From Streptomyces odontomachi (GTDB taxonomy: Bacteria; Actinomycetota; Actinomycetes; Streptomycetales; Streptomycetaceae): 64,000 nucleotides of DNA. The notes beneath the pieces were generated by a model. The model was not told the origin of the DNA. It saw only the letters and a program-made list of their open reading frames with translations, and ran no database searches. The DNA lies in NCBI RefSeq assembly GCF_024435355.1, contig NZ_JAMJWG010000035.1, positions 1-64,000 on the forward strand. Reading direction: 5' to 3'. Position numbers and translations under genes: made by a program. This document shows, one piece after another, positions 24,986 through 34,437 of the stretch (its first letter is position 1; every line of letters begins with the position of its first letter).

Positions 24986-26974
24986 CTATTCGCGGTCTTC
25001 CGCGGTGGAGCGGCGGCGCAGCATGACGAACCCGCCGATGCCCGCGACCACGACGACGGCCACGACGATTCCGATGATCACCCCGGTGGAGCTGGACGAG
25101 TCCGAGGAGTCGCCGGCGTCGGCCGGGGTCGCCGACCACCAGCTCCAGTAACCGTCCTGGCCGTAGATGTTGCCCGCGGCCGACGGCATGGTGGTGATCG
25201 ACTTGATCTGGTCGGTGCGGTAGGCCTCGACGGCGTTCGGGTACGCCATGACGTTCATGTACCCGGTGTCGTAGAGCCGCGACTCCATCTGCTTGACGAG
25301 GTCGGCCCGCTTGCCCGCGTCGTACTCGGCGAGCTGCTTGGCGTACAGGTCGTCGTACTTCTTGTCGCAGATGAAGTTGTCCGTCTGACCGGTGTCCTTG
25401 GGAGTCGCCGGCAGCGCGTTGCAGGTGTGTATCGACAGGACGAAGTCCGGGTCGGGGTTGACCGACCAGCCGTCGAAGGCCAGGTCGTACTCACCGGCGA
25501 GCCAGGGGTCGGTGACGTTGTCCAGGCAGTCGACGGTGAGGCCGATGCCGAGGTCGCCGTACCACTCCTTCATGTACTTGGCGCTGGCCTTGTCCTCGGG
25601 GTCGGTGGCATGGCACAGGAGGCGGTAGTTCAGGGGCTTGCCGTCCTTGCCGACGCGCTTGCCCTGGGCGTTCTTCTTGTAGCCCGCCTCGTCCAGCAGC
25701 TTCGCCGCCTCCTTGGGGTCGTACCCCATCGCCTGACCGGCGGACGGCTTCCAGTAGTACGTGGAGAACCGCGGCGGGATGTAGCCCTCGCCCATGACCG
25801 CGTGGCCCTGGAAGACCTTGTCGAGGATGGTCTTGCGGTCGATGGCGAGGAAGAGCGCGTGTCGCACCCGCTCGTCGAGCAGCGAGGGGTCGCCGTTGCC
25901 GAACTTCTTGCCGTTCTTCGCCTGGGCGCCGGGGTTGGTGGCCAGCGCGTAGAAGCGGCGGCCCGGGGCGTCGTTGACCTTGATGTTCTCCGCGCTGCCC
26001 AGGGAGGTGGCCTGCGCCGGGGTCAGCCCCTGGACGAAGGAGACCTCGCCCTTGCGCAGTGCCTCGACGGCCGCGTCGTTGTCCTTGTAGTACTTGAAGA
26101 TCAACTGGTCGAACTTGGGGGCACCGCGCCAGAAGTCCTTGTTGGCCTTGAGCTTCAGGTACCTGTCGGGCTTGAAGTCCGTGATGATGAACGGCCCGTC
26201 ACCGACGATGGGGAAGGACTTGTCGTTGTTGAACTTGGTGAAGTCCTTGACCTTCTCCCAGACGTGCTTGGGCACGATGGGTACGTCGATGGCCTCCATC
26301 GTGGCCTGCGGCTTCTTCAGCTGGATGACCAGCTGCGTCGGGCTGGGTGCGGTCACCTTCTTGAAGTTGCCGACGTAGGAGCCGTTGGCCGTGGCGGCGC
26401 CCGGGTCCGTCATCATCTTGGTGTACGTCCAGGCCGCGTCCTCGGCGGTGACCGGCTTGCCGTCGGACCACTTGGCGTTCTTGCGGATCGTGTAGGTCCA
26501 GGTCAGCTTGTCCGACGAGGGCTTCCAGCTGGTGGCCAGGCCCGGGATGGCGTGCGCGTCCTTCGCGTCGTAGTTCGTCAGGTACTCGTACGTCAGCCGG
26601 TGGATGCTCGTACTGACCAGGCGCACCGCCAGGAACGGGCTGAGCGAGTCGACGCTCTGGTCGACCGCGACGGTGAGGGTCTTCGAGCCGCCGGAGGACG
26701 CCGCCGTCGCCGTCTGCGGGGCGGGGTTCAGCGGGGTCGCAAGACCGGCGGTCATCGCCAGGGCGCCGGCGCCGGCGGCCAGCACCACCTGGATACGGCG
26801 GCGGGGCGCGGGACGCCCGGCCAGTGGCGCGGCGTCACGGGCGCCCGGAGAGTCGGCGCGCCGGGTCACCCACCGGGCGGTGCGCCGGGCCGCGCGCGCG
26901 AGGGCCCGGGCCGATACGCGGCTGTAGAGGGGTCGGCCGGGCCAGCGCCGGCCGTGCTGATCTTGTCTGTCCAT
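24986..26974 (-). CDS. Peptide-type ABC transporter substrate-binding protein with C-terminal membrane anchor
   Basis: About 662 residues of the family 5 binding proteins (peptide/nickel). A hydrophobic segment after RRR (VVLAAGAGALAMTAGLA) acts as signal sequence without a lipobox Cys. The body has WKPSSDKLTWTYTIRKNAKW and SDGKPVTAEDAAWTYTKM, the family signature. The C-terminus has a hydrophobic helix (VIIGIVVAVVVVAGIGGFVM) and a basic tail RRRSTAEDRE, so it is probably held by a C-terminal anchor rather than lipid. ATG 26974 has a GAGG 9 bases upstream; ATG 27022 is an alternative. It heads the operon. Confidence 0.9.
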   Translation of the reverse strand: MDRQDQHGRRWPGRPLYSRVSARALARAARRTARWVTRRADSPGARDAAPLAGRPAPRRRIQVVLAAGAGALAMTAGLATPLNPAPQTATAASSGGSKTLTVAVDQSVDSLSPFLAVRLVSTSIHRLTYEYLTNYDAKDAHAIPGLATSWKPSSDKLTWTYTIRKNAKWSDGKPVTAEDAAWTYTKMMTDPGAATANGSYVGNFKKVTAPSPTQLVIQLKKPQATMEAIDVPIVPKHVWEKVKDFTKFNNDKSFPIVGDGPFIITDFKPDRYLKLKANKDFWRGAPKFDQLIFKYYKDNDAAVEALRKGEVSFVQGLTPAQATSLGSAENIKVNDAPGRRFYALATNPGAQAKNGKKFGNGDPSLLDERVRHALFLAIDRKTILDKVFQGHAVMGEGYIPPRFSTYYWKPSAGQAMGYDPKEAAKLLDEAGYKKNAQGKRVGKDGKPLNYRLLCHATDPEDKASAKYMKEWYGDLGIGLTVDCLDNVTDPWLAGEYDLAFDGWSVNPDPDFVLSIHTCNALPATPKDTGQTDNFICDKKYDDLYAKQLAEYDAGKRADLVKQMESRLYDTGYMNVMAYPNAVEAYRTDQIKSITTMPSAAGNIYGQDGYWSWWSATPADAGDSSDSSSSTGVIIGIVVAVVVVAGIGGFVMLRRRSTAEDRE

Positions 26975-27047
26975 GGGTCCGACCTCGCCTCGTCGCTCGC
27001 GCAGAGATGGCTTTTTGATCATGGTGCGCCAGCTGGGTAGATGAGTG

Positions 27048-27077
27048 TGTTTATCAGCGCGAGTCAGTACGAGTCAA
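27048..27077 (-). promoter_or_regulatory. Candidate promoter of the oligopeptide importer operon
   Basis: On the minus strand TTGACT (27077-27072) and TAAACA (27053-27048) are separated by 18 bases, a good match to the vegetative sigma pattern. Predicted transcription would start near 27041, 67 bases before ATG 26974. Confidence 0.45.
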
Positions 27078-27284
27078 CGTCCCACGGACCCCATGTGGCC
27101 TGCGGAAATAACGAGTTGAACCGGATTTCTCACGCATTGGTCAAGACCACTGAAAACTGCCAGGCCAGAGCCTGACGGCCACGGACGCGGTCATGGCGGC
27201 CGACACCGCCCAGATCACCGACCAGGCCGCTTCCGCGGTATTCGAGCGGGATGCGACTTTCGGCCAGCGGGGGCCGGGACGGGA

Positions 27285-27325
27285 GCACCCCAGATCGCGC
27301 CGGCGTGTGGCGCGGTCTGGGGTGC
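27285..27325 (-). terminator. Strong hairpin terminator after the EspI-like gene
   Basis: GCACCCCAGATCGCGCC (27285-27301) pairs with GGCGCGGTCTGGGGTGC (27309-27325) with one wobble and a 7-base loop, 69 bases beyond the stop of the minus-strand gene. No U tract, as is usual in high-GC actinobacteria. Confidence 0.7.
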
Positions 27326-27393
27326 GGTGGTGGGCCTTGGTCGGCCGGGTGGTTGTGGTTGTTCGTCGTGGGTGGTCGTGAGGTGGGTTGCCG

Positions 27394-30300
27394 CTACCTC
27401 TGGGTCCAGCCCTGGGGCAGTCCGTTCGGCTGCGGGGGCCCTGCGGGTGCCCCGGGTCCGGGCGGCATCCCGGGAACGCCCTGTGCGGGGGTCCCCTGTC
27501 CGGGGATGCCCTGGCCGGGGATGCCCTGGCCGGGAACGCCTTGCCCGGGGATGCCCTGCCCGGGCGCGCCTGGTCCGGGCGTCCCTTGTGCGGGGTGCCC
27601 CGGTGCTCCGCCGCCCGGCGGCTGTGGTTGCGCCTGCGCCTGCCACCCTCCGGGCTGTCCGGGGGGAGGCATTCCCGGCTGCCCCGGAGCCGGCTGGCCG
27701 GGCATCGGCTGACCCGGCATAGGCTGCCCGGGCATCGGCTGACCGGGCATCTGCTGCCCCGGCATGGGCGGTGCCACCTGCGGCGGAGGGTTGCCGTCCG
27801 CCGTCCACAGGCCGTGCGACTGCTGGTGCCGCGCGAAGTCCTCCGCCACCATCGCGGCCAGGTTGAAGTACGCCTCGCGCACCTTGGGCCGCATCATGTC
27901 GAGGTCGACCTCGGCGCCCGCCGACAGGTGCTCGTCGAACGGGACGACGATCACCCCGCGGCAGCGGGTCTCGAAGTGGCCGACGATGTCCTCGACCTTG
28001 ATCATCTTGCCGGTCTCGCGGACCCCGGAGATCACCGTGATCGAGCGTCGCACCAGCTCCGCGTACCCGTGCGCGGACAGCCAGTCGAGCGTCGTCGACG
28101 CGCTGCTCGCACCGTCCACGGACGGCGTGGAGATGATGATCAGCTGATCGGCCAGGTCCAGGACCCCGCGCATCGCGCTGTACAGCAGACCGGTGCCCGA
28201 GTCGGTCAGGATGACCGGGTACTGCTGTCCGAGCACATCGATGGCGCGCCGGTAGTCCTCGTCGTTGAAGGTCGTCGAGACGGCGGGGTCGACGTCGTTG
28301 GCGATGATCTCCAGACCGGACGGCGCCTGCGAGGTGAACCGCCGGATGTCCATGTAGTTGTTGAGGTACGGAATCGCCTGGACCAGGTCACGGATCGTGG
28401 CGCCGGTCTCGCGCCGCACCCGGCGGCCGAGCGTGCCGGCGTCCGGGTTGGCGTCGATGGCGAGGATCTTGTCCTGCCGCTCGATGGCCAGCGTGGAGCC
28501 GAGGGCCGTGGTCGTGGTCGTCTTGCCGACCCCGCCCTTGAGGCTGATCACCGCGATCCGGTAGCACGACAGCACCGGGGTGCGGATCAGCTCGAGCTTC
28601 CGCAGCCGCTCCGCCTCCTCCTTCTTGCCACCGAGCTTGAACCGCCCGCCGCCCGCGGCCGGCCGCGAACTCTTGGCCTTCTGCCGCTTGGCGTTCACCA
28701 GCCGGTCGGAGGAGAGCTCGACCGCCGCGGTGTACCCGAGCGGCGCACCCGGGTTGGTGGGCTGCCGCTGGTCGTGCTGCATGGTCTGCGGATACGGCAC
28801 ACCCGGCTGGCCCGGGGCGCCCGGTTGCCCCGGCGCGCCCGGCTGCCCGGCGGGCGGGCCGGCCGGTGCCTGCGTGCCGGGGGCGCCCATGCCCTGCGGC
28901 GCACCCGGGAACTGCGGTGCGCCCGGCGCCCCCGGTCCCTGCGGGTGTGCGGGGTCCTGCGGCCCGCCGGGTCCCTGCGGTCCGCCGGGTCCCTGCGGTC
29001 CGCCCGGTCCCTGCGGCGCGAACGGTGCGCCGGGGCCCTGCGCGCCGCCCGGTCCCTGGGGTGCTCCCGAGGCCTGACCCGGCGCGCCGGGGCCCTGCGG
29101 TCCGCCGGGCGGGAAGGCGCCGGGCTGGCCCGGCATCGTCGGCGGTTGGCCCGGTGTCGCCTGCGGAGGCAGGCCACCCTGGCCGCCCGGCCCGGGCGGC
29201 TGGCCCTGGGGCCCTCCTTGCCCTGGTGCCGGAGGCTGCTGACCCGCCGCCGGCTGTGCCGGTACGGGCAGGTGGGGCGCCCCGGGGGCGGGGTTCCTGG
29301 GGTCCGGCTGCCCGGGCACGGGGGGCTGCGGGAAGCCGTAGCCGCCCTGCTGTCCCTGGGCCCCTCCCTGAGGGAAGCCGTAGCCGCCCGGCTGTGCTGG
29401 CGTGCCTGCTGGCGGGAAGCCGTAGCCGCCCTGCTGGTCCGGGGCCTGAGGGGGTGTGGGCCCCTGGCCCTGGCTCTGGCCCTGGGGGAAGCCGTAGCTG
29501 CCTTGCTGTCCTTGGGCGCCTTGCTGGGGGAAGCCGTAGCCGCCCGGCTGTGCTGGCGTGCCTGCTGGCGGGAAGCCGTAGCCGCCCTGCTGGTCCGGGG
29601 TCTGAGGGGGTGTGGGCCCCTGGCCCTGGCCCTGGGGGAAGCCGTAGCCGCCCTGCGGGGTGCCGGGCGTTCCGCCCTGGCCTGGGGCCGGACCCTGCGG
29701 GCCGCCCGACGCCGGATCCTGACCGGGCCACGCGGGCGGTGCCGGCTGCTGTGCGCCGGGCTGCTGCGGGGGGAGGGGCGCCTGCAACTGGTACGACGTC
29801 GCCGGCTGCGCCGACGCGGGCGGTGCGGGCTGCGGTGTGCCCTCGGCGGGGGTGGCCGGCTGGAACGCGTCGGGCAGCGGCGGAAGCCCGGCCTGTGCGC
29901 CGGGCGCCCAGGGGGAGGGGAAGCCCTGCCCGCCCTCCGAGGCGGCCTGGGGCGTGCTGCCGCCGGCCATGTCGCCGTGCGCGACCGCGTCCTGGGGGCC
30001 GCCGTCCGTGTCGGTGTCGGTGCCCACGTCCGATGCCCCGGCCGGGACGCCGTCGGTGCCGGCGTCCGCGTGTGCGTGCTCGGCCGCGTCGTCGGTGTCA
30101 CGCGTGCCGTCGGTCGGTCCGCCGTCGTCGGCGTGGGCCGTCGGGTCGCCCGAGTCCTCGGTGCCGAACGCCGCCCGCTGCCCGTCGTCGTCCGCGCCGT
30201 CACCGGACGTGCCGTCACCGCCTCGGGCCGTGTCCTCGGCGCCCTGTTCCGTGCCGGGGAAGCCGTCCCCGTCTGTGTCCGTGCCGGATGGTGCGTCGCC

Positions 30301-31521
30301 CGCTCCGGGCTTGCCCAGCGACCAGCTCGAGTGCTCGTCGTCGGAGGGGACGGCGTCTTCCGGGGAGGTCTCCGCGGCAGACGAGGCCTCTTCGGAGGAT
30401 TCGCCCGCGCCGAAGCCCTCGTCGCTCTCGCCGCCGTACGGGGACTCCGCGCCGCTCAGGGTGCCGTTCGCCGCCTCGCCGGAGCGGGCAGCATCGGCGC
30501 TTCCGGACCCGTCGGCAGGGACCACGCCGGGAAGGGGCCGTGGCGCTTCGGGGTCCGCGGTGGAGCCGTCCTCCTGCGCCGTGTTGCCGTGCTGCGCGGC
30601 GAGTTCGGCGAGCTGACGCCGGAGGGCCACCGAGGAGAACCGCATCGTCGTGCTGCTCTCGACATCGCTGCTACCACGCCAGGAGTCGTCCGTCCCGGCC
30701 GCGGAGGCATCGGAGGCATCGGAGGCATCGGAGGCATCGAAGCCGGCACCGGGCGCACCGGAAGCATTAGGCGCACCCGCACCCGCACCTGCGTTCCCGG
30801 AGCCGTCACCCGGGGGCGCGCCCCCGGTCTGATCGAATCCGGAACCGGCACCGGGCGCCTGCTCCGTGCCGTATCCGGCACCAGGACCGCCACCATGACC
30901 GGCGCCTTGACCCGCGCCCTGGCTGGCGCCCTGACCCGCGCCCTGACCGGCACCGGAAGCGCCGTCGTACCCCGAGCCGTACCCGCCGCCTGCACCGGAG
31001 TCGTACCCGCTGCCAGGAGGTGCCGCGGCACCGGGGCCGCCTGCCGGAGCCGCGTTCGCCCATGCAGACCCGCCGTAGTCCGGAGTGGCCGGGGCGCCTG
31101 AGCTGGGGTCAGCCCCGCCCTGCGCCCCCTGGCCGTAGCCGCCCGCCGCGCCGGACCCGTATCCCTGTCCTTGGCCGGGGCCGTAGCCCGCCCCTGGGGC
31201 CTGCCCGGCGTCGGCGCCCGGCGCTCCCCAGCGGGGCTCGAAGCCGCTGTTCTCGGGCAGCCGCAGCTGGTCCACCGGCTCGCCGGTCGGTGCGGGGGGA
31301 GGCGCCGAGCCGACCGGAGGGACGGGGGCAGCAGGCGGGGGCGTCGAGCCCGGGGCGTAGGACACGTCCTGCGAACTGCCGGAGGCGTTCTGCGTGTACC
31401 AGGCGGGCGGGGCGTAGTCGATGGTGAACTCTCCCGTCGCCTCGAAGGCGGACTCGGCGTCGGACTGGTCGTCGTCGGGTGTCTCCCAGCCCCCGCGCAT
31501 ACCGTCCCGATCGCTGCTCAC
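27394..31521 (-). CDS. EspI-like T7SS protein: long disordered region plus ParA/MinD-type ATPase
   Basis: 1375 residues. The first ~930 are low-complexity Pro/Gly/Gln/Ala/Ser, with Glu/Asp-rich parts near 250-470 and near-identical GGYGFP-containing units near 600-730. The ATPase domain (about 970-1280) has a deviant Walker A SLKGGVGKTTTT, a switch LAIDANPDAGTLGRRV and VILTDSGTG. The C-terminus ends in repeated MPGQP units. A Pro-rich region fused to such an ATPase at an ESX locus is the EspI arrangement; mycobacterial EspI modulates ESX-1 in response to ATP level, and a similar role here is inference. GTG 31521 follows CCAGGAGG. Confidence 0.85.
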   Translation of the reverse strand: MSSDRDGMRGGWETPDDDQSDAESAFEATGEFTIDYAPPAWYTQNASGSSQDVSYAPGSTPPPAAPVPPVGSAPPPAPTGEPVDQLRLPENSGFEPRWGAPGADAGQAPGAGYGPGQGQGYGSGAAGGYGQGAQGGADPSSGAPATPDYGGSAWANAAPAGGPGAAAPPGSGYDSGAGGGYGSGYDGASGAGQGAGQGASQGAGQGAGHGGGPGAGYGTEQAPGAGSGFDQTGGAPPGDGSGNAGAGAGAPNASGAPGAGFDASDASDASDASAAGTDDSWRGSSDVESSTTMRFSSVALRRQLAELAAQHGNTAQEDGSTADPEAPRPLPGVVPADGSGSADAARSGEAANGTLSGAESPYGGESDEGFGAGESSEEASSAAETSPEDAVPSDDEHSSWSLGKPGAGDAPSGTDTDGDGFPGTEQGAEDTARGGDGTSGDGADDDGQRAAFGTEDSGDPTAHADDGGPTDGTRDTDDAAEHAHADAGTDGVPAGASDVGTDTDTDGGPQDAVAHGDMAGGSTPQAASEGGQGFPSPWAPGAQAGLPPLPDAFQPATPAEGTPQPAPPASAQPATSYQLQAPLPPQQPGAQQPAPPAWPGQDPASGGPQGPAPGQGGTPGTPQGGYGFPQGQGQGPTPPQTPDQQGGYGFPPAGTPAQPGGYGFPQQGAQGQQGSYGFPQGQSQGQGPTPPQAPDQQGGYGFPPAGTPAQPGGYGFPQGGAQGQQGGYGFPQPPVPGQPDPRNPAPGAPHLPVPAQPAAGQQPPAPGQGGPQGQPPGPGGQGGLPPQATPGQPPTMPGQPGAFPPGGPQGPGAPGQASGAPQGPGGAQGPGAPFAPQGPGGPQGPGGPQGPGGPQDPAHPQGPGAPGAPQFPGAPQGMGAPGTQAPAGPPAGQPGAPGQPGAPGQPGVPYPQTMQHDQRQPTNPGAPLGYTAAVELSSDRLVNAKRQKAKSSRPAAGGGRFKLGGKKEEAERLRKLELIRTPVLSCYRIAVISLKGGVGKTTTTTALGSTLAIERQDKILAIDANPDAGTLGRRVRRETGATIRDLVQAIPYLNNYMDIRRFTSQAPSGLEIIANDVDPAVSTTFNDEDYRRAIDVLGQQYPVILTDSGTGLLYSAMRGVLDLADQLIIISTPSVDGASSASTTLDWLSAHGYAELVRRSITVISGVRETGKMIKVEDIVGHFETRCRGVIVVPFDEHLSAGAEVDLDMMRPKVREAYFNLAAMVAEDFARHQQSHGLWTADGNPPPQVAPPMPGQQMPGQPMPGQPMPGQPMPGQPAPGQPGMPPPGQPGGWQAQAQPQPPGGGAPGHPAQGTPGPGAPGQGIPGQGVPGQGIPGQGIPGQGTPAQGVPGMPPGPGAPAGPPQPNGLPQGWTQR
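29331..29660 (-). repeat. Repeats encoding GGYGFP units inside the EspI-like gene
   Basis: A segment of about 60-66 bp encoding QQGGYGFPPAG and AQPGGYGFPQ recurs several times, with blocks near 29371-29460 and 29521-29640 almost identical. This is intragenic duplication in the disordered region and could vary in copy number between strains. Confidence 0.75.
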
Positions 31522-32209
31522 AATTCCTCCTGGTGTGGTCGAGCACCCTCGTGCCGTGTCGGGCGACCGCTTCCTCGTCGGCCGCCTCGGCCGCCGCGGT
31601 TGCCCGGCCGGTCTCAGTGGTCCGCTGGTCCGAGGTCGTTTGAAGCTGCCCGCGGACGACCTGAGCCGACCGTGGCCACTCCACCGTGTCCCAGACCGTC
31701 CGGCCCCGCACGGCTCCCCCTGGATGCCACCGCTCGCTCACGGATTCTTCAGTCGCACCCAGGACCCAGCCTAATCATCAGAACGGCCTCGGGGGCAGGC
31801 CCGTCCGCGGACCTGCATATGGCCGTCCGCTCGATACCACGGCCAGACCGGAGCGACATACTCCGCACCAGGTGGGACGAGATCCGGATGGGCCGGACGA
31901 AGTCGCCCCATCCTTCGTTGTGTTGATGACGTCAGCGCGTATGCCCCTTTATAGCCGGACTGCCCCTGTCGGGCATGTCAATCCGGACTTGCCTTTACAT
32001 ACCCGGTCGGATCGTAGGCGTGCTCCTGCGCGGTGCGTTCGCAGAGCGGATGCGGCACTCCGCTACCAGGGTCAGACATTCGTTCGCATGACGTGCGGTC
32101 GCACTTTCCGTACAGGGTCTTCACCGCGCGGCGCCGACCGCCGCACTGTCATGGGCTGACCGCCGCACAGATGGCCCTGCCGTGCGCCGTCCCGTCTGCT
32201 CGCCCGGAC
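31522..32209. other. 688-bp region with no supported gene
   Basis: Between the EspI-like start and the end of the gene at 32210, both on the minus strand. Frames across it lack ribosome sites and normal codon bias. It has lower GC at 31920-32010, contains a candidate minus-strand promoter (31948-31981), and probably carries the EspI-like leader plus the end of the eccE operon transcript. Confidence 0.6.
31948..31981 (-). promoter_or_regulatory. Weak candidate promoter upstream of the EspI-like gene
   Basis: Minus-strand TTGACA (31981-31976) and TATAAA (31953-31948). Both hexamers are excellent but the spacer is 22 bases, longer than normal, and would need an activator or may be chance. It would leave a leader of about 420 bases. 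Confidence 0.25.
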
Positions 32210-33094
32210 TTACGGCCGGTCCATCCGCCGGGGCATGCCCAGCAGTCCGGTCTCGGCGTCGGTGGCCTGGGTCATCACGTACTGCCGGTCCCGGCCGGCG
32301 CACCACAGGGTGACGCCGTCGGCGAGGGTCGGCAGGGAGTCCACGTCCGCCCGGGGCAGCGCCAGCCGCCGCCCGAGCTGGGCCGCCTCCTGCGGCGACA
32401 GCCGCTGGACGCCCACCAGCCGGCACTGGCGCATCAGCCGGGGCGCCACCGGACTCATGTAGGGCAGCAGGGTCAGCACGGACTGCCAGGGGCCCGACAC
32501 CACGCGCCCGCGCGGCGGCTGCATGCCGCAGTCGCGCAGGACGAGAACGGGACTGCCCGCTGACGGGCCAAGCGGCGGCACCCGACCGACGTCATGCAGG
32601 GTGATGCACTGCTGTGCACCGCCTGCGGCCTGCGCGAGGGTCGCCCACTCCGGGGCGCGGCCGGTCTCCACGGCGACCCGGGCACCGGTCGCGGCCGCCC
32701 GTAGCGCGATCACCTGGGCCGTCCACAGGCCGCCGATCAGCAAGATGTCGTACGGCGTGGGACGGTGCAGTCCGAGGACGGCGGGGCGGGACTGGGCGTC
32801 GACCCCTATCACCACGCCGTCGTCGCCGACGGGCAGCGACAGCGCGTCCAGGTCCTCGGCGGACACCGCGTGCCGGCCGTGCCGCGGCCCCATCAGACCG
32901 AATCCGGCCCGCATCCGCCCCCGGAGGCCCCTCGGTGCCACGGCACCACCCTGGGCCGCCGCCCCGAGCGGGACACCCATGCCGCCCTGCCCGGGCACAC
33001 CCGGCCCCGGCATGCCCGAATGGGCCGCGTTCACCGGCCGGCCGCTCACGCCGCCCGGCATCCCGGGGGCGCCCGGAGGTGTGGTCATGGCCAT
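32210..33094 (-). CDS. T7SS-locus protein of unknown function, coupled to eccE
   Basis: 294 residues. Pro/Gly/Met-rich N-terminal 60 residues are followed by a compact alpha/beta region (DDGVVIGVDAQSRPAVLGL, ILLIGGLWTAQVIALRAAA, RVAVETGRAPEWATLAQAAG). I recognise no catalytic motif. Its ATG overlaps the eccE stop (TGATG), so it should be made with EccE and probably acts at the cytoplasmic face of the secretion complex; that is inference from position. The first start, MAM, is at 33094; ATG 33088 is also possible. Confidence 0.75.
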   Translation of the reverse strand: MAMTTPPGAPGMPGGVSGRPVNAAHSGMPGPGVPGQGGMGVPLGAAAQGGAVAPRGLRGRMRAGFGLMGPRHGRHAVSAEDLDALSLPVGDDGVVIGVDAQSRPAVLGLHRPTPYDILLIGGLWTAQVIALRAAATGARVAVETGRAPEWATLAQAAGGAQQCITLHDVGRVPPLGPSAGSPVLVLRDCGMQPPRGRVVSGPWQSVLTLLPYMSPVAPRLMRQCRLVGVQRLSPQEAAQLGRRLALPRADVDSLPTLADGVTLWCAGRDRQYVMTQATDAETGLLGMPRRMDRP

Positions 33095-34437
33095 CAGCGG
33101 GTGCCTCCCAGCGGCATGGTGGCGAGCACACCGGGCAACTGCTCGCGGTCGAGCCGCACCAGGCCCGTCCGGGTGTGCCGGGCGGCCTGCTGGAGCTTGC
33201 GGCGCGCGGAGACCAGCTCGGTGTCGCCGCGTCCGGTCACCCGCACGAAGCCGCGCACCGTCATGCCCTGGTGCTCGCCGCGGCCCAGGGTGATGCTGAA
33301 CGTCGTGGCCAGTGCCGGGACGGCGGTGATGAGGGCGACCAGCTGCGGCAGCGACGCGGCGCCCGAGCGGTCGAGGTGGGGCCAGCGGCGTATCCAGTAG
33401 GTGGTGTGCCTGCGGTTGTCGCAGCGCCAGGTGCGGCTGGTCTCCTCGGTCCTGCGCTGCGGTGCTTCCGCACGCCCGGCCTGCGCGGTGACCATCGGGT
33501 TGGCGCAGGCGGAGGTCGCGACGGCGGCCGTCAGTTCTTCCTCGGTGAGCAGCGTCGCGCGGAACCCCTCGCCGGTCAGCCGGCTGGCCAGCTGGTCCGC
33601 CGAACGCACCACGCACTTCTGCGCCCCGACGAGGCCGCCACCGCGCGCGGCCACGGCCTCGGGGCACAGCTCCGGATCCAGCTTGAGGGCGATCCAGGTG
33701 ATCCGGACCGCGGGCGCACCGGTCTGCGCCTGGAGGGGCGCGTAGTTGCTGACCGCCACGGACTCCTGGGGGAGGTGCAGCGCGGGTGCCGGCTGGGTGT
33801 GCAGCACGATCTGCGCCGACTCCAGATGGATGTCGTCGACGTCGAGCGCCTCGCGGACCAGCTTCAGGGGCAGCGGGCGACGGTCGCGCTCATTGCGCAG
33901 CGCGGTCGCGTCGGACTCGACCTGGAGGACGGCCGTCAGGAAGGTGCCGTCACCGACCAGGCCGACCGGGCGCCGGTCCTGACCGCCGTAGGCGTAGGTG
34001 CGCAACGCCGGGTCGCACTCCAGTGCGGGGGCGAAACCGGGCTCGGTGCCGGGCGGTATCGACGAGTTCGCCGCGTGGTGCCGGCGGGCGCGCAGGGCGC
34101 GGGCCGTGCCGAGCCACTCCGGAAGCGAACGGCCGCGGCGCCTGGCCACCGCCAGCAGTACCAGCACCCCGGCGACGACCACGCCCGGCGCCATCACCAG
34201 ATAGTTCTTGGTGACCCAGGCTCCGAGCAGGATGGCCGCGGCCGTCTCCAACAGCACCAACTGCTGGAGGCGGAACGAGATGAACTGCCCGGAACGGCTG
34301 GTGAGACGGAACGAGACGGACGTGGGGCCGCGATCGTCCGCGGACGACGACGCCTGCCGGTGGCCCTGCTGCCCCGAACCGGACGGCGCACCGGACCGGG
34401 ACCTCGACCGGGGCCGTGCCCGCGTAGCGGAAGTCAC
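33094..34437 (-). CDS. eccE: Type VII secretion membrane protein EccE
   Basis: 447 residues. A basic Ser/Arg/Gly-rich N-terminus precedes two membrane helices (about 55-100: LVLLETAAAILLGAW and LVMAPGVVVAGVLVLLAVAR) and a large soluble domain. That topology, together with divergent placement next to eccB and mycP, identifies EccE, the peripheral subunit of the ESX membrane complex. GTG 34437 is the start. Confidence 0.87.
   Translation of the reverse strand: MTSATRARPRSRSRSGAPSGSGQQGHRQASSSADDRGPTSVSFRLTSRSGQFISFRLQQLVLLETAAAILLGAWVTKNYLVMAPGVVVAGVLVLLAVARRRGRSLPEWLGTARALRARRHHAANSSIPPGTEPGFAPALECDPALRTYAYGGQDRRPVGLVGDGTFLTAVLQVESDATALRNERDRRPLPLKLVREALDVDDIHLESAQIVLHTQPAPALHLPQESVAVSNYAPLQAQTGAPAVRITWIALKLDPELCPEAVAARGGGLVGAQKCVVRSADQLASRLTGEGFRATLLTEEELTAAVATSACANPMVTAQAGRAEAPQRRTEETSRTWRCDNRRHTTYWIRRWPHLDRSGAASLPQLVALITAVPALATTFSITLGRGEHQGMTVRGFVRVTGRGDTELVSARRKLQQAARHTRTGLVRLDREQLPGVLATMPLGGTR

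Larger units (their letters stand above)
26975..27393. other. Intergenic region between importer operon and EspI-like gene
   Basis: About 420 bp. It holds the candidate promoter of the importer operon (27048-27077) and a strong terminator hairpin (27285-27325) for the EspI-like gene. It is somewhat lower in GC near 27040-27160, as expected for promoter DNA. No gene is supported. Confidence 0.65.

Noticed and set aside
27388..31101. A 1237-residue open frame on the plus strand opposite the EspI-like gene
   Set aside because: It is a shadow produced by GC-rich low-complexity DNA; no ribosome site, Arg/Leu/Gly-rich composition, and the opposite strand has a clear ATPase domain.
31109..32159. 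Several open frames across the 31.5-32.2 kb gap
   Set aside because: Starts lack ribosome sites, composition is Arg/Pro/Ser-rich, and they overlap the real start of the EspI-like gene.
32210..33667. Extension of the 32210-33094 gene upstream into eccE
   Set aside because: The extra 190 residues are an out-of-frame reading of eccE; a TGATG overlap marks the real start.
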